From: Viola odorata
Taxonomy: Eukaryota > Streptophyta > Magnoliopsida > Malpighiales > Violaceae
Assembly: GCA_963691705.1 (NCBI GenBank)
Contig: OY829539.1
Coordinates: 64,826,327 to 64,890,326, forward strand
Length of the DNA: 64,000 nt
Reading direction: 5' to 3'
Below the pieces are notes generated by a model. That model saw only the letters and a list, made by a program, of their open reading frames with translations. It did not search any database and had not been told where the DNA came from. Of this stretch, positions 32,787 to 44,376 are shown piece by piece; position 1 is the first letter of the stretch; each line of letters opens with the position of its first letter. The translations under genes and the position numbers were made by a program.

Positions 32787-33446
32787 CATTAGCTTAGACT
32801 TTGAGAGAATATTGTTTTGAGTGAGATTACTCCTCCTTATTCTCCTTGGCTTAATATTGGTGCTTGTCTTGGTTTGGAAAACCGTGACTTGAGTCAATAA
32901 AAAATAACAAATTTTCAATCTTTGTGTATCATCCATAGATCCGAGTCTCAAGTCCTTGGCCCTCGGTGAAATCTTGATTAAACAAGAACCTTAGGTTTCA
33001 TCCAAGTTTTGTGTAATCCGTTATAATTTCACTTTGTGTCCGTTTTAGTGATAAATGATATGTATTTGTGATTGTTGTGTATTCAAGAGCATTTTGCCCC
33101 GTGGTGTTCAAGACACACCTCAAGTGAGCCTCAAACATTCATTCACTAGTGTCAAGTTTATTATCTCAAGTGAGCCTCAAAAATATATTGGGATGCGAAA
33201 ACGACGTTTGTTTGAGATCGACGCAAAATATTTAAAATGACATTTAAAACAATCCGAAGATTTATCTATTTGTTTAAAATGACATTTAAAATATACCGAA
33301 TCGGCCCGTTTATATCCCTAGTTGTTGGCTTGTCCCTATCTATTTATTTAGTGTAATGTCACTTAACAAATTTTTTAATAGTTATTTTCTCATTGTCATT
33401 GATTGATGCATTTTCACAGTAAGACAAAGCGATTGGCGGTTATAAT
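32787..33446. other. Spacer with degenerate repeats
   Basis: No gene is supported. A unit with CCCTATCTATTTATTTAGTG, GATTGATGCATTTTCAC and GACAAAGCGATTG (about 33325-33446) recurs at 34370-34500, beyond the hAT element. CCTCAAGTGAGCCTCAAA also repeats at 33117 and 33165. Confidence 0.6.
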
Positions 33447-34286
33447 TAGGGGTGTCAAAACGGGACTGCGGGACTGGTCCCGTCCCGGACCCGACAGACC
33501 CGACAGACTCGAAGAAATACGGTCGAGACCAGACTTGGCCCCGAAAAAAACGGGACCAATTTCTGGTCCCGATCCCGGCACGTATAAGAATCCGGGTCCA
33601 CGGGACCAGACCCGGGAAAAATGAACCCGGGAAAAAATTTCCTTTTCTATTATTCTTTTTTTATTATTCTTTTTTTTTCTTGGATTGGGCCGAAGTCCAA
33701 CCCCTCTTCTCTTCTGTCCTCTTTTCTTTCTTATTCCTGTGCACCTTCCTTCTTTCTTTCTATTTTCCTTCTTCCCCTCTGCTCTCTTTTCTTTTCTTTC
33801 TTATTTATGTGATGGTTGTGCGCCGGAGGTGGGTTAGTGGATGATGGCTGGTCGGATCGTGGCTGGCCATGGCGTGATGAATGGGTTGCAGCGGTGATGG
33901 CGATGGCGACAACATCCTCTGATCCATTACTTGCTGCTGCTGCTGCAGATCCTCGTCGGAGCCCAACCCATTGCCATTTTTTCTTTCTATTTTTCTTTTT
34001 CTTTTGTTGATTTGTAGTGCTGCAGATCTGAGGAAAGGTTTGATTTGTTGTGGTGTGGGTGTGGGTGTGCTGGAGGAGAAGGGAAAAAATGAAGAAGGGA
34101 AGGATGGTTAGGGTTTTTTAATTTAGCCGGGTCCAGATCCGGTCCCGACCCGCAGACCCGAGATTTTTCGGGACGGGATCAGACTCGGTCCCGACCTAAA
34201 ATGGGACCAAAAATTGATCCCAGATCCGACCGTAAACCTCTGGTCCGAGACGGGTCTACGGGACCGGTCCCATTTTGACACCCCTA
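33447..34286. mobile_element. Non-autonomous hAT element with perfect 8-bp duplication
   Basis: TAGGGGTGTCAAAACGGGAC at the left and its near inverse at the right enclose 840 bp; GTTATAAT occurs at 33439-33446 and 34287-34294. Subterminal regions carry many GGACC/GGTCC and GACCCG words. The middle has pyrimidine-rich and simple-sequence DNA with ORFs of low complexity that I do not accept as genes. Confidence 0.92.
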
Positions 34287-35140
34287 GTTATAATATACAT
34301 GGGCATTTCATTTCTATTTTTTGTCAATTAATACACTTTTTTTCTATGAATTATATATATAATATTACAAGAGTTGCTGGTTTATCCCTATCAACTTGTT
34401 TGGTGTGATGTCCCTTAACATTTTTTTTCAATTATTTATTTTCCCATTGTCAGTGATTGATGCATTTTCACATAAAGACAAAGCGATTGAGTATTGTGAT
34501 ATACAAGTGGGCATTTCATTTTTACTTTTTATCAACTAATACTTCTTTTTATGAATTATATATATACAAGTGGTCAAGAAAAGGATAAAGAATGATGAAG
34601 AAAGGAACGAGGAGCGGTTTTTTGCTTGTACGCGGTTTGGGAACCAAGGAAGCATATTCGTTTTTTAATCTCATTATGACTTGGTCGTTCGGAAGAGATT
34701 CTTTCTCGATCACAACAGTGGAATAAATACTAAAAAATCAAGTAAAGTGTACAGTAACATTCCGTTGAAAAATGACAATTATTATAATTCAATGGGAGTA
34801 CTATCTTCACATGAAGGCAGAGGGATTGAGTATTATAATATACAAGTGGACATTTCATTTTTAATCTTGTTTGAATAATATGACTGGCATTATTACCTTT
34901 TACAAATATTTATGGTAAATATTATGTAGTGATCGATCAAATTGTATTCGTGTTACATAATCCCTACTCCAAAGTTAATTATATATTTAAAATTAAAAAT
35001 ACCAATATAAATTCATTCATGAGACTTGTATACCCATAATCCAAATTTTAGGGAAAAAAAAATTAGATTTTACTAAAGAGTTACCATGGGCGGAGATAGA
35101 GTGGAGCCCCCCTTCCTTAAAAACCTTTTTAAAATTAATG
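34287..35140. other. AT-rich spacer with repeat units
   Basis: Degenerate copies of the 33325-33446 unit are at about 34370-34500 and 34800-34880 (TATACAAGTGGGCATTTCATTT and variants). Part of 34700-34800 resembles the MITE at 19666. GGGCGGAGATAGAGTGGAGC at about 35089 resembles the inverse of AACTCCGCTCTT at 44148, so an older transposon may enclose element B. Confidence 0.55.
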
Positions 35141-35145
35141 CCTTG

Positions 35146-36853
35146 TGATCGTCAATCAAATACATAAATTTATAGTGCCTGAAAACGTGTGTGCACAAGA
35201 GATAAAGTGTACAGTGGTAGTCAGGGTCGAACACGGGGATTGTGAGAAACTGATTTATGGTCGTGAATGTATTCGGGAGAAGAGCGCAAAGGGTAACACT
35301 TAGGGGGGGTTTTACTTGGCCAAACGAGTTGGCCAAGGCAGATTTTGGGAGCTAACAATTTTTATCTAGGAAAGCAGTATTCGGGGTCCCGAGGTGTCAA
35401 TTCGGGAGTCCCGAATGATAAAATAAAGCAAGTAAGCAAATAATTCCAGAGTTAATAAAACAAATCAGAAACAGGTGTGAAACAGAACAAGGGTGAAATA
35501 ACAACAGATAATCAGATGGAGAAAGTGTTCTCGGCAAAGGCATTCTGGGTTGCATTCGGGACCAGATCGTCATCAGCTCAAGGGTATTCCATTCGAGATG
35601 TCATAGAAATGACATGGGGACCAGATTCCTCGGATATCCCCTACTTTTCTCTTGAGAGAAACTACCCCCCGTTTCCACATATGAGGTAGTCTTGACAGTT
35701 TGCCATCCCTCCAGGCACGAATGCGGGAGGGCCATACTCAAACTGCCCATGAAGCTAAGAAAAGACAGATCTAGAGCTAAAGTCCCTCAGTTTGTCAGGC
35801 TCGTGACCCAGCCCTAATCAACTACCCAACCTATCTATTCAAGACCACTTTGACACAGTCAAGACTAAATAGATGCCTACTTACTCATGCGATTTTCCTT
35901 TCGTATTCATCACATGAATGGCAGCATTTACACAAAATAATTCTCAGTTGATCAGACCTTAAATTAAATCATGCAAAGATGTAATTAAATCGATGAATAG
36001 TTGAATATAGCATCAAGAATATTTTAAGCACATTAAGGCCTCGAATCTGCCCTTGCAACCCTTGAATCAGCCTTGCCAAGAACTAGGAATTTAGCTACTC
36101 ATACTTAAGGATAAACAAATAACGATTAAAGAAAGCATAACAAGTAAATAAATAGATGAAGGGAAGAAAACTTGTCACTAAAATTCCGTTTATAGCTCGG
36201 CAGCAATGTTGAAGAAGCTAACAATGGCTAGAGAGAGAAACTAGAGAGAAGTCTAAGCTACTTCTAAATTATGCTAAGTGATTAAAAGCTAGGAAAAGAT
36301 TCATCTAAACTAATCCTAGATGCCCTTTATATAGTAGAGCCTTAAGCACAAAATATCTTCAGCCTAAAACTAGGGACAAAATGCATTAATTGAAAGCCTA
36401 AGAAAGTGGATCCATGTTCCTTAAAGCACAAAGCTGGAAAAGCATAAAGCTGTCTGATTTTTCCAGCTTTGGGCAGGTCTGGACTGGGCTCAAGGGCTGA
36501 CTTGGTCAGAGCGGTAGGTATTTGGTGGTCAGTGCAGACTGCAGGAACAGTGTCAGAGGAGGCACATGGAAGCTCTGGCGAGATGACACGTGGAAATGTC
36601 ATTCTTCGCCCTTCGGGGTCCCGAACTGGGAATCCGATTCGGGACCTTGAACGCTGGTTCGGACTCGGGACCTCGACTCTGGGTCTTGAAGCTCAAAAAC
36701 TGCACAAAATGGTCCAGAAATGCATCTTTTCGCATAAACTCCCATTTTAGGCCTAAATCTGCAATAGTAATGGAAACAAGGGTAAATTAGCAGAATCATG
36801 CCTTAAAAAGGGGAGAAAATGGAGAGAAAATCATGCATAAAAACATGCTATCA
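35146..36853 (-). repeat. 3' LTR of element B (1708 bp)
   Basis: TGATCGTC to GCTATCA, antisense. It holds the hairpin at 35315-35337, TTCGGGGTCCCGAGG near 35379, a TATA box (36326-36333) and GACACGTGG near 36585. Confidence 0.95.
35315..35337 (-). other. LTR hairpin, element B
   Basis: Arms CTTGGCCAA and TTGGCCAAG around ACGAG, beside TAGGGGGGGTTTTA. The second copy is at 41676-41698; element C has the same arms with another loop at 61818-61840; element A has CTTGACCAA / TTGGTCAAG. Confidence 0.75.
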
Positions 36854-38556
36854 AATAATCCCCACACTGCCCAATGCTCGCCCTCGAGCATTCACAAAAT
36901 TTAAAACAGTCCCAAAACAGAACAGACACACCAAACAATAGCACAGAGAATAAGCATGCTTGTTAAGATTCGGGACCCCGAATGAAAACAGAGTTTGCCT
37001 AGATACACCTGCATCAAATCAGAAGGGTAACGACCCTTGAGAAGAGACTTTTCCACATTAGTCTATATACCAGCAGTCCTCACATAGATTCGTGTTTGCG
37101 CTCATGCTCATGAACAAGGGTAGGTGTTTAAACACTCAAGTATGCAAAAACGCAGCACAAGACCAAGTTTGCAAGTTAATCCGAGTACATTAGACACATG
37201 CATAGGCAATCTAGCAATCAAAAGACTTCGCATCGGGGGTAAGAAGGAGAAGCAAAGAAAATAAATGACAAGGGAAATGGAAGAAGCGTAATGAGAAGAA
37301 AAAGTGGAGAAGAAGGGTAGTAAGGAAGTGACATGAGAAGGTGGTTAAACCAACTTGAACCTGGAATGCTCCCTTGGCAAGAAAGAATCGAAATGGTGAG
37401 ACAATGTTGCTGGAGCGAAAGCTAGACTAGGCTTTTCTTCTTTGAGGGGGGGGGTCCTTGCCTTCATTCGGGACCTAGGCTCGGGACCTTGAATGGATGC
37501 TGGCTGCTGATTTTCCTCTTCTTGGCTTTCAAGGTTTGGTCTTGCTCTTTTCTCTCTCTCTCTTTTATTTATATTTTTTTCTTTTTTTTTTTTTTTTTTT
37601 TTTTCTTTTTGGAGAGAGAAAGAGAGATCTGAATTGAGGATCGAGACCTTGTTCTTCGGGGGCTTGATATTCTGATTTCACTTCCCCACACTTGTGTTTT
37701 GCTGTGGGTGGGAAGTGATTTTTCGTTCTGGTCTGCCCTTGATTTCTTCGTTTTAGCTTCGAGGTCTTGAATCGGTGCCAACATTCAGGGTCTTGAATTT
37801 TTGCGGGATCCCCACACTTTGCCTGTGCTGCTTCATTTGTCTAGTCTAGCCCTCGATGGTGCTCCCAACAACATCACTCACCTGCCAAGAGAAAGATCAA
37901 AGAAACTTCAAGTGGTTAGAATTGGAGAGGTCAAGAAGGGATTCGGGGTCAGGAAAAAGAACAGAGCAGAAAAAATGAGAGAGAACAATTTGATGCGAGG
38001 TCTTAATCTTTTTGTTGCTTTCCTATGTCTGAATGTGTCTATACCCATGGATATCATGCAAACCCAGCCAGTACCTAGTCATGCATTCACTCAATTAATA
38101 AACATAGGTATGAAGGCTCAAATGCTCACAAGGTGTTAATTCGTGACTACTGGTGTCTAGGTCTTGAAGCAGATATAAGGCATAACAGGCAAAGGATATC
38201 ACATTCGGGACCTTGACTATAGACAGCATTTTTATTCTATGTGCATAAGTCAGGTGTGTGTCCATCATTGGGCGTTTTCAAAAATCTAGGCAAAAATCCG
38301 AGAATAATAAAAACTAGAAGTATCATGCATAAACTTAGGAAAAATAAACTAGGGAATAAAACATGCATAAAACGAAATGTACTAGCAGTTCAAACTCCTC
38401 CCCACACTTAGGCAGCGCATTGTCCTCAATGCGGGAAGGAGACAAAAAGATAAGCATAAATGTAAATTGTTCAAACATAAGATAAATTGTTCAACATCAG
38501 CCCACGCAGGGGCAAAGGGTTTGAAATTGTTCGGGATCAGGGGGAGGAGAAAAGAT

Positions 38557-38596
<40 letters not shown>

Positions 38597-39324
38597 TCAA
38601 TTTAATTTTTTTTTTGGAAGTTGATGTGAGAGTTGGATGTGTGGCTGGGCGTTGTTTAGGTTTTTGGTGAAGACGAGGAGGTGGCGTGGGGTAGTGGGTT
38701 TTGTGTGATATAGAAAGATGGAGAGGAAGAGGGGATCTGATTTCCTCGGTCTTTGGCCTCCACGTGGCGCATCGGGAGAGGCCGAGAAGTTCCCAAGACA
38801 GCATGCGCCTACACCTGCGGAAAGGAAAGAAAAAGGTGAGTTGCTTTTGAATTTTGAAAATAGGAAAAGGGAATAAAAACAAAGGGAATTAAATGAGGAT
38901 TAAAAAGAAGGAGACAAGAGAATTAAATGAGGAGGGAAGGAGATAAAAATAATTAAACCACATAGGTAACATAAAAAGAGAATTGATGAGGGGAGAGAAG
39001 AAAGAGATAAAAATAATTAAAACTACCCTAGGGAACATAAAAAGAGAATTGATGAGGGGAGAGAAGAAAGAGATAAAGATAATTAAAACTACCCTAGGGA
39101 ACATAAAAAGAGAATTGATGAGGGGAGAGAAGAAAGAGATAAAGATAATTAAAACTACCCTAGGGAACATAAAAAGTATGCATAAAGAAAAATAAAAAGC
39201 CGAATTGACTTGGAATTTGAAAAATTAAAAAGGAAAGGAAGAAGGAGGGTCAGAAAACGTGGGATTTCCCCACACTTGGCCTTGATTAACGTCGTGGCCT
39301 CGACGTTGGCTAGGCTGATTAGGC
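36854..39324 (-). other. Polypurine tract and non-coding internal region of element B
   Basis: Minus-strand GGCAGTGTGGGGATTATT (36854-36871) is the polypurine tract. The remainder is homologous to element A's non-coding part, with T tracts (37566-37610, 38558-38611) and minus-strand AAGTGTGGGGA decamers at 37683, 37809, 38399 and 39267. ATTCGGGACCCCGAAT is at 36968-36983. Confidence 0.75.
38907..39176. repeat. 66-bp tandem repeat in element B
   Basis: Three near-identical 66-bp units (phase marks AATTGATGAG at 38981, 39047, 39113) plus a degraded first unit. Element A has a related 109-bp duplication at the same place. The minus-strand translation repeats every 22 residues only because 66 is a multiple of three. 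Confidence 0.9.
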
Positions 39325-41418
39325 CTAGTCAGGTGGGTTCGGGACCTTGAATGGATATGACCCTCCGTGGAATAGCTCCAATCTTTGGTCTTGAACTTTG
39401 AAGGTGTGGCATGTGTCTATACTATGGAACTTATCATGATAAACATTCATCTTCGGGGTCTTGAATCGAGACTTTAACTTTCTGCAAAAGAGCCTAAGAC
39501 GAGAGTTGTAGAGTAAAACTTTTTGTCCAGTACCAAAGGCCTTAGAAGAGAGAAACCTATCATGATAAACATTCATCTTGGTCAATTCTTGGGCAGATCG
39601 TGGAGTTGGGTTAGCATCGGGCATCTTGCCCTCGCTGGTCGAGGGCTCGAAGTTGGCTGTAGTGTGGGCTGGAAGGCTCGGGGTCTTGAGTGTGTGATGC
39701 TCGCCAAGATAGGCGTATTTGAGATGCGAGGGCAAGCTCTTCAACTCCAACTCGGGGGCTACTGTCGAGGCCTCGACGTCCATTACGACGGGCATAGTGT
39801 GATCAATGGACAAAGGAGAAATAACATGAGTGGAAGGGGTAACAGAATGCTCCTCGAGAGCAGTGGCGACTTCGTGCAACTTAGGTGGAGTTGGGACCTC
39901 GAGCGTCAAGGCCATGATATCCAGCGTAGCGGGTGGAATACTCCTATCGAGGGCAAGTTGCAGACAATCATCGGGGGCAAGTTCACAAACATGTTGAGAC
40001 AAATCCGCCACTTGAGGCCTTGACACCTGTTTCTGATTCGGGACCTCGAAACTAACAACAGGGTCAACAATATCAATAGATTTTACGCTAGAAAGCTCGG
40101 TGGGGTGTCTCATATCATCAATCATATTGAACTTGATGGTCTCGCCGTCGAACTCAAGAGTAATGGAGGCATCATGGACGTCAATCTTGGCTCTTGCGGT
40201 CCTAAGAAATGGTCTGCCCAGGAGCATGTTCGAGGCCTTAACAAATTGGGCATCGTCCATGTCAAGCACATAGAAGTCAGCTGGGTATATGAAATCTCCA
40301 ACTTGTACCAGAACATCCTCAATAGCACCCTCGGGGTGGATGATGGATTTGTCAGCTAGCTGTATTGTGGTCCCGGTAGGCTTCAAGGGCCCGAGTCCTA
40401 GACTGTTGTAGATAGTCAAGGGCATGACGTTGATACCTGCACCGGAATCACACATAGCTCTACCAATGTTAGTAGTACCAATTTTACATGGGATGGAGAA
40501 CATACCTCTGTCCTTGCACTTAGTTGGCAACTTGCCCTGGATGACAGTCGAGACCTTAGAACTTACACTGATTTTTTTCACACTTGACATGTTACATTTG
40601 TTAGCACACCAAAATTTCAGCAATTTAGCAAAACGAGGAACATTTCTGATAGCCTGCAACAAAGGGAGGTTAACATGCACTTTAGTAAACATATCAAAAA
40701 TCTCACTATCATGCCCATTCTTCGGGGGCTTGACTGTGTTCGAGGGCTCGACAGTGTTCGAGGGCTTGACAGTATACTCTCGAGTGAACTCTGGTGGCTC
40801 GTCATCCTTCTTGGTCGAGGGCTCGACAGTATTCGAGGGCTTGACAGTGTTCGAGGGCTTGACAACAGTTGGAGGGTCGAGACCTGGAAGGGAAGATTCA
40901 ATCGGCTCATTGTCAAGGCCTGGATGTTCGCGATGAGGCATAAGATAGCCACTGCGAAGGGTCATAGCACAAACTTTTTGTATTGGATTGACTTCAGTTT
41001 GCCCAGGAATTCTCCCTCTATTTTTTAGTTCTTTCATCTCGGCTATCGCGATGTTTACTTGTTGCTCAAGATCTGCGAGTCTTTTCTTATCATTGGCGGT
41101 TTCATCATTCGGGACCCCGAATATTTGAGCGTCATTCGGGACCCCGAAAATTTCATCGTCATTCGGGACCCCGAAAAAAGTCTGATCTTGAGGGGCCTGA
41201 TATTGGTACGGGTTGTTGTGATACGCAGGCCAAGGCATGAAGTTCTGCATATTGAAGGGAGGAGGGTGATTGCCATAGAGGTTCTGTTGCAGCGTTCGAG
41301 GTCCCGAATGTTGAGAGTTGTTCCATCCGTAATTAGGCTGTTTCCAGCCCTGGTTGTTGTTGTGGCCATATGGGGTATTGAATCCCTTCATGGCATGCCC
41401 TAGTGAGCTCGTGATCAA
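39325..41418 (-). pseudogene. Gag-protease fused to integrase C-terminal tail, Ty3 Athila/Tat-like
   Basis: A 697-aa ORF. Residues 1-110 are a Gag C-terminal part rich in Asn, Gln, Pro (NQGWKQPNYGWNNSQ). Residues about 120-145 have a basic stretch and a K..CAMTLRSG-type sequence common before the protease in this lineage. The retropepsin domain is at about 300-430, with the active site CDSGAGINVMP and the flap/closing motif LLGRPFLRTA. A linker typical of the part before RT (LPSHLKYAYLGEHHTL, about residue 590) follows. Then, with no RT, RNase H or integrase core, comes a piece usually found after the integrase core (KMNVYHDRFLSSKAFGTGQKVLLYNSRLRLF), partly duplicated. The ORF start lacks the Gag N-terminus; an out-of-frame MTRRSAPD start is at 41452. 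Variable parts are dominated by motif-encoded repeats (GVPND three times; KPSNTV and EPSNTV many times). I infer an internally deleted polyprotein gene that may still give Gag and protease. Confidence 0.8.
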
Positions 41419-41485
41419 AGGGCAATAGGTCTGGTGCAGATCTCCTGGTCATACAAACAAGGAAAATAAATCAGTCTTGAAACAA

Positions 41486-41503
41486 TCCCCGGCAACGACG
41501 CCA
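41486..41503 (-). other. Primer binding site of element B
   Basis: Plus-strand TCCCCGGCAACGACGCCA matches the tRNA-Asp 3' end with one mismatch and lies three bases from the LTR. Confidence 0.88.
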
Positions 41504-41506
41504 ATT

Positions 41507-43214
41507 TGATCGTCAATCAAATACATAAATTTATAGTGCCTGAAAACGTGTGTGCACAAGAGATAAAGTGTACAGTGGTAGTCAGGGTCGAACACGGGGA
41601 TTGTGAGAAACTGATTTATGGTCGTGAATGTATTCGGGAGAAGAGCGCAAAGGGTAACACTTAGGGGGGGTTTTACTTGGCCAAACGAGTTGGCCAAGGC
41701 AGATTTTGGGAGCTAACAATTTTTATCTAGGAAAGCAGTATTTGGGGTCCCGAGGTGTCAATTCGGGAGTCCCGAATGATAAAATAAAGCAAGTAAGCAA
41801 ATAATTCCAGAGTTAATAAAACAAATCAGAAACAGGTGTGAAACAGAACAAGGGTGAAATAACAACAGATAATCAGATGGAGAAAGTGTTCTCGGCAAAG
41901 GCATTCTGGGTTGCATTTGGGACCAGATCGTCATCAGCTCAAGGGTATTCCATTCGAGATGTCATAGAAATGACATGGGGACCAGATTCCTCGGATATCC
42001 CCTACTTTTCTCTTGAGAGAAACTACCCCCCGTTTCCACATATGAGGTAGTCTTGACAGTTTGCCATCCCTCCAGGCACGAATGCGGGAGGGCCATACTC
42101 AAACTGCCCATGAAGCTAAGAAAAGACAGATCTAGAGCTAAAGTCCCTCAGTTTGTCAGGCTCGTGACCCAGCCCTAATCAACTACCCAACCTATCTATT
42201 CAAGACCACTTTGACACAGTCAAGACTAAATAGATGCCTACTTACTCATGCGATTTTCCTTTCGTATTCATCACATGAATGGCAGCATTTACACAAAATA
42301 ATTCTCAGTTGATCAGACCTTAAATTAAATCATGCAAAGATGTAATTAAATCGATGAATAGTTGAATATAGCATCAAGAATATTTTAAGCACATTAAGGC
42401 CTCGAATCTGCCCTTGCAACCCTTGAATCAGCCTTGCCAAGAACTAGGAATTTAGCTACTCATACTTAAGGATAAACAAATAACGATTAAAGAAAGCATA
42501 ACAAGTAAATAAATAGATGAAGGGAAGAAAACTTGTCACTAAAATTCCGTTTATAGCTCGGCAGCAATGTTGAAGAAGCTAACAATGGCTAGAGAGAGAA
42601 ACTAGAGAGAAGTCTAAGCTACTTCTAAATTATGCTAAGTGATTAAAAGCTAGGAAAAGATTCATCTAAACTAATCCTAGATGCCCTTTATATAGTAGAG
42701 CCTTAAGCACAAAATATCTTCAGCCTAAAACTAGGGACAAAATGCATTAATTGAAAGCCTAAGAAAGTGGATCCATGTTCCTTAAAGCACAAAGCTGGAA
42801 AAGCATAAAGCTGTCTGATTTTTCCAGCTTTGGGCAGGTCTGGACTGGGCTCAAGGGCTGACTTGGTCAGAGCGGTAGGTATTTGGTGGTCAGTGCAGAC
42901 TGCAGGAACAGTGTCAGAGGAGGCACATGGAAGCTCTGGCGAGATGACACGTGGAAATGTCATTCTTCGCCCTTCGGGGTCCCGAACTGGGAATCCGATT
43001 CGGGACCTTGAACGCTGGTTCGGACTCGGGACCTCGACTCTGGGTCTTGAAGCTCAAAAACTGCACAAAATGGTCCAGAAATGCATCTTTTCGCATAAAC
43101 TCCCATTTTAGGCCTAAATCTGCAATAGTAATGGAAACAAGGGTAAATTAGCAGAATCATGCCTTAAAAAGGGGAGAAAATGGAGAGAAAATCATGCATA
43201 AAAACATGCTATCA
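41507..43214 (-). repeat. 5' LTR of element B (1708 bp)
   Basis: Near-identical to 35146-36853. TATA box at 42687-42694 and ABRE/G-box GACACGTGG near 42946, both reversed; hairpin at 41676-41698. Confidence 0.95.
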
Positions 43215-43324
43215 CCTTGATCCTTTTAAGTTTACGTTTTTTTCAAATAATTTATTTTACTTACCAAAACAATTATATTTGCCCTCCCTAACTTTATAAC
43301 AGTATATAGTTTTTAAATCACATC

Positions 43325-43705
43325 GATCCGAAGTGGTTGCCTCCCCCACTAAGGGTGGTAAAGATTAACACAGACGTAATCATCGGAAGTTCGGAGATTG
43401 ACCTGGGTTTCATAGCTCGCGACGGAAGGGGTGGGCCGATCTTCTCAGGGGTTATCTTTCTCCCTCATAAGACTGACGCACCAACATCGGAGGCTCTGGC
43501 GCTTAGAGACGCTATTACACAGGCTAGGCAATGGGGGTGTGAAAGGGTCATCATTGAGTCGGACTTACTGCAGAACATCTTGGCCCTGACCAGCAGAGAG
43601 CTCCCTGTAAACTATACGGGCTTGGTATGGGAGGATGTGGCACGATTGGCATCTACGTTTCTCCTTTACGCACACAAAGCGGACCACGAATGCTCCCGCA
43701 CATGA
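43325..43705 (+). pseudogene. Fossil RNase H-like domain of a LINE
   Basis: About 127 residues align by eye to the RVT_3 (RNase H-like) domain at the C-terminus of plant L1-type LINE proteins and their host relatives: DPKWLPPPLRVVKINTD, LGFIARDGRGG, SEALALRDAITQARQWGCERVIIESD. The first Asp (NTD), the Glu of SEALA and the Asp of ESD would be the catalytic residues. The C-terminal part degrades (HADHECSRT in place of the usual ending) and there is no methionine start, no neighbouring RT, and no stop-free context beyond. It may be a remnant of a LINE cut by later events. Confidence 0.75.
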
Positions 43706-43719
43706 GTTAAACTAATTGG

Positions 43720-44010
43720 CTTTGATTTCCGGTTTAGGAAATGTATGGATAAGGAAATGCCCCGAGGCGATCGCGCGTTTTGTAATTGCAGATTTGAACT
43801 AATCCAATTTTATTTTCCCTACACAAAAAAAATGTAGATGTTTTAGTCGTCTACTTTAATTTACCCTAAAATTCTATATTTAGTCCCTAAAATTTAGTTG
43901 GATTTCATATAGTTTAAAATTTAAATTAAGTTTTTTATATTAATAAAAAATAAATCAAAACTTTTAATTAAATATGTTTTATTAATTTTATAATTTTCCA
44001 GAATAGTTCT

Positions 44011-44067
<57 letters not shown>

Positions 44068-44376
44068 CTTTTAGATACTGTACCATAAGACCTCTTGAAA
44101 ATATTTAGTCTAATTTTATTTTTAACTTCACCCCTCAAAAAAAAATTCTAACTCCGCTCTTATGAGCCACTTATCTCTTATCTTAATTATTCTCGAGCGA
44201 AATTTGTCTAATTTAAAAGGGACAAAAAGGAAACAGAAAGAGAAAAAAATATTATATATATTTTTAATTCACAATTATAATATTTTTAAAGTTTCATCTT
44301 TTAAGGTAATTTATTATATTTGGCTCCGAAGATTCCAGTGGGAGTAGAGTAGAGCATGATGGAGTTTATTTTTTAG
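43720..44376. other. AT-rich spacer with AT microsatellite
   Basis: (AT)26 at 44014-44065. No gene is supported. Confidence 0.9.

Larger units (their letters stand above)
35146..43214 (-). mobile_element. Element B: very young LTR element with Gag-protease ORF only
   Basis: 8069 bp bounded by CCTTG duplications (35141-35145, 43215-43219). Both LTRs are 1708 bp and differ at about two positions by eye. The minus-strand order is 5' LTR, tRNA-Asp-type primer site, Gag-protease ORF, non-coding part, polypurine tract, 3' LTR. Reverse transcriptase, RNase H and the integrase core are missing, so the element needs enzymes in trans. The Gag-protease lineage is Athila/Tat-like Ty3. Confidence 0.95.

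Noticed and set aside
33452..33844. 130-aa and overlapping frames within the hAT element
   Set aside because: Arg/Pro/Asp repeats from subterminal words followed by Phe/Leu runs from pyrimidine tracts; no domain.
38889..39170. Protein with three 22-residue hydrophobic repeats
   Set aside because: Simple translation of a 66-bp tandem repeat in non-coding DNA; the length is a multiple of three by chance or as a by-product.
38907..39176. CRISPR-like array
   Set aside because: Units are contiguous without unique spacers and lie in a plant retrotransposon.
40424..40936. 170-aa plus-strand frame
   Set aside because: Antisense to the Gag-protease ORF of element B; its repeats mirror the DNA motif repeats.
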